From DASXMT01 sp035569695 (GTDB taxonomy: Bacteria; Actinomycetota; Acidimicrobiia; Acidimicrobiales; RAAP-2): 7,891 nucleotides of DNA. The translations under genes and the position numbers were made by a program. Shown here one piece after another: positions 6,168 through 7,891 of the stretch. Under the pieces are notes generated by a model. It had not been told where the DNA came from, ran no database searches, and saw only the letters and a program-made list of their open reading frames with translations. Numbering within the stretch: the stretch's first letter is position 1; each line of letters begins with the position of its first letter. The stretch covers positions 1-7,891 of the forward strand of contig DATMMO010000033.1 in NCBI GenBank assembly GCA_035569695.1, given 5' to 3'.

Positions 6168-7525
6168 TGCCGTACTCCTTGGAGCTCAGGGGCCGGGACA
6201 GTGCGCTCGTCCTCGAGGCCGCCCATGGCCAGCGACGCGGCCGACTGCCCGCTGCGCACCGCCCCCTCCATGGTGGCGGGCCAGCCCGTATCGCACCACG
6301 CACCGGCCACGGCCAGACCGGGCACTCCCGTCCGAGCGGGGGGCCGCAAGGCGGCCGAGCCGGGAACGGCGCGAAAGGTGGCCGAGTGCTCGCGGCTGAC
6401 GGTGCCGTCGACCAGTCGCGCATGGCGGGCGGTCGGGAGAAGATCGTCGAGAGCCTGGCGGAACGATCGAACCAGTTCCTCGGGTCGTTGGCCCACGTAG
6501 GCATGGGCCGCCGACAACGAGATGGCCAGGCACTGCCCGGCGGTCACGCCCGATGAGGCGGTCCGGTCGAACAGGAACTGGATCGGCGTGCCCACACCGG
6601 CGGCCATGGGGAGGTCGGTCACCTTCCGGTCGAGGACCAGGTGCACGTTGACAATGGGCGATGTACCCAGTCCCTCGACGGCGGGCAGGGTGCCCACCGG
6701 CATCAGGGAGGCGGCTACCTCGGGCGGGGTGGCCACGATCACCGCATCGACGCGGTCGGCCCCCTCGGGGGTGGACACGGCCCAGCCGCCGTCGGTCGAG
6801 GGGTCCAGCCCCTCGACCCGGGATCCGAGCCGCATCTCCACCCCGGCCCCAGACAGGGCCCGGGTGGCGTTCTCGGCGTGGAGCTGTCGGAGCGGCACCT
6901 GGGACCATCCGATGTCACCGCCGTCGGCCCGGTCGAGCAGGCCGGTGCGGAAGACCTTGACCGCCATGGCCAGGGATGCCTCGGCGGCGCGCACGTTGAC
7001 GGTGGGCAGGGTGATGAGATCCCACAGGTGCTCGATGGCCCGGGCGCTCTGGCCGTGATCGGCCAGCCATTGCCCGAAGGTGATGGCGTCGAGGGCGGGG
7101 TCGTCGGGATCGAGGTGCCGCAGGGGGAGCACGGCCCGCCCCAGCTGGGCCCGCTCCCGGAGACTCAAGAAGCGGTAGCGGGCCAACGACCCGGCCAGGT
7201 GCAAGGGCGCGGGCAGGTTGGTGCGGATGATGGACGAGGCGATCCCTCCCGGGGCCAGGACGGGCACCTCGAGCCGGGGCTGGATCGTCACCTGGTCGGT
7301 GGCCCCGATGCGGTCGAGGAACCCTCGGTAGGCGGTGCAGCAACGCATGAAGACGTGCTGGCCGTTGTCGAACCAGAGACCATGCCGCTCGAACGACCAG
7401 GTGAGCCCGCCCAGCCGGGACCGACGTTCGAAGAGGACGACGTCGGCCCCCGAGTCGACGGCGGTCAACGCCGCGCTGACCCCGGCCAGCCCTCCCCCGA
7501 TGACGGCGATACGGGGAGCGCTCAT
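6164..7525 (-). CDS. hpnE: HpnE, FAD-dependent hydroxysqualene oxidoreductase (squalene-forming)
   Basis: HpnE is the flavin amine-oxidase/phytoene-desaturase-like enzyme that reduces hydroxysqualene to squalene after the two HpnC/HpnD steps. The 453-residue protein begins with a Rossmann dinucleotide fold, IAVIGGGLAG (6-15), whose GxGxxG glycines are G10, G12 and G15. E33 probably binds the ribose, and RLGG follows at 37-40. DNGQHVFM (53-60) is characteristic of the HpnE group. The C-terminus has the FAD-contacting block AGAWCDTGWPATMEGAVRSG. The ATG at 7525 overlaps the hpnD stop as ATGA. The frame continues upstream without a stop, but that part lies in hpnD and is unrelated, while the ATG sits exactly where family members begin. 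Only a weak G-rich Shine-Dalgarno is present, so translation is probably coupled to hpnD. The stop overlaps the following prenyl synthase start. Confidence 0.96.
   Translation of the reverse strand: MSAPRIAVIGGGLAGVSAALTAVDSGADVVLFERRSRLGGLTWSFERHGLWFDNGQHVFMRCCTAYRGFLDRIGATDQVTIQPRLEVPVLAPGGIASSIIRTNLPAPLHLAGSLARYRFLSLRERAQLGRAVLPLRHLDPDDPALDAITFGQWLADHGQSARAIEHLWDLITLPTVNVRAAEASLAMAVKVFRTGLLDRADGGDIGWSQVPLRQLHAENATRALSGAGVEMRLGSRVEGLDPSTDGGWAVSTPEGADRVDAVIVATPPEVAASLMPVGTLPAVEGLGTSPIVNVHLVLDRKVTDLPMAAGVGTPIQFLFDRTASSGVTAGQCLAISLSAAHAYVGQRPEELVRSFRQALDDLLPTARHARLVDGTVSREHSATFRAVPGSAALRPPARTGVPGLAVAGAWCDTGWPATMEGAVRSGQSAASLAMGGLEDERTVPAPELQGVRH
6175..6180 (-). promoter_or_regulatory. Strong ribosome binding site that decides a TTG start
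   Basis: AAGGAG on the minus strand lies inside the end of hpnE. It is 7 nt before the TTG of the prenyl synthase gene (6167). It is the clearest Shine-Dalgarno site in the window and the main reason for accepting a TTG start there. Confidence 0.8.
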
Positions 7526-7891
7526 GGCGCCGCCCCCGAGATGCTGCGCAGGGCCACATACCCCTTCTCCCACGTCGGGAGCGAGACCCGGACGCGGGTC
7601 ACCGCCATGGGGTCCCGCTCGATCCGGGCCAGCAACCGGCGGTAGATCCCAGCCATGGCCGACACGCAGGCATGGCTCCGGCGATCGAGCAACGGCAGAA
7701 GCTGGAGGCCACGGTCGAACCACTCCCGGGCCCGCACGCACTCGAAGGCCACCAGGTCGGCGACGGCCGACGGCGGCCCGCTCAGGTCGGGCGGGCACCC
7801 CACGGCCTCGGCGTCCTCGGCGGGCAGGTAGACGCGGCCGTTCCCGAGGTCCTCACGGACGTCCCGCAGGATGTTGGTCAGCTGCAGCGCC
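7522..7891 (-). CDS. hpnD: HpnD-like squalene synthase, C-terminal part (5' end outside window)
   Basis: This is the last 122 residues of a squalene/phytoene-synthase family enzyme. The frame is open to the window edge. The visible part starts at the second Asp-rich motif, NILRDVRED, with D10 and D14 of the visible fragment as the diphosphate-Mg ligands. It is followed by GRVYLP and a helical C-terminus, YRRLLARIERDP, ending in SISGAAP. This ending, and the position directly before hpnE, fit HpnD, which condenses two FPP to presqualene diphosphate. HpnC, which converts that to hydroxysqualene, would be expected just upstream, outside the window. I cannot formally exclude HpnC or a phytoene synthase from the C-terminus alone. 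Its TGA overlaps the hpnE ATG by 4 bp. Confidence 0.88.
   Translation of the reverse strand, partial: ALQLTNILRDVREDLGNGRVYLPAEDAEAVGCPPDLSGPPSAVADLVAFECVRAREWFDRGLQLLPLLDRRSHACVSAMAGIYRRLLARIERDPMAVTRVRVSLPTWEKGYVALRSISGAAP

Noticed and set aside
7526..7798. Upstream extension of hpnE to 7798, suggesting an HpnD-HpnE fusion
   Set aside because: HpnD is encoded there in a different frame with its own TGA. The extension has no family sequence and the ATG at 7525 fits the Rossmann-fold start.

Overview
The window is one strand of a tightly packed, high-GC hopanoid biosynthesis operon. All seven genes lie on the minus strand and are transcribed from high to low coordinates. The G+C content is very high (samples of 53-80% by line). 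The gene order resembles the Streptomyces hopanoid cluster (hpnC-hpnD-hpnE-prenyl synthase-shc-hpnG-hpnH-isoprenoid gene-dxs). The Dxs and prenyl synthase also carry actinobacterial-style motifs. Together these suggest an actinomycetota-like host. The exact lineage cannot be read from this window, and an uncultured or acidimicrobial-type actinobacterium is only a guess.

Layout in order of transcription: the C-terminal end of a squalene/phytoene-synthase family protein, best read as HpnD (7522-7891, cut by the window edge); the FAD-dependent HpnE (6164-7525); an all-trans polyprenyl diphosphate synthase starting at TTG (5166-6167); squalene-hopene cyclase (3274-5169); a fused HpnG-IspH protein (1812-3281); the radical SAM enzyme HpnH (808-1812); and the N-terminal 265 residues of 1-deoxy-D-xylulose-5-phosphate synthase, Dxs (1-796, cut by the window edge). 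Almost every junction is a stop/start overlap (ATGA, TTGA, 8 bp, TAATG), so there is no gene-free stretch. I saw no internal promoter, terminator, RNA gene, mobile element or CRISPR.

Pathway logic: Dxs makes the first MEP-pathway intermediate and IspH makes IPP/DMAPP in the last MEP step. The prenyl synthase joins these to a longer diphosphate, presumably FPP. HpnD (with HpnC expected just upstream) and HpnE turn two FPP into squalene, and Shc cyclises it to hopene. HpnH adds a 5'-deoxyadenosyl group and HpnG removes adenine to give the ribosyl-hopane side chain. The operon therefore carries both precursor supply and late tailoring.

The most notable points are the in-frame HpnG-IspH fusion, which joins a late hopanoid-tailoring enzyme to the last MEP enzyme, and a Dxs that appears to lack most of the long loop normally found after the ThDP-binding motif. 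The pathway itself is known; these architectures are the part worth a second look.
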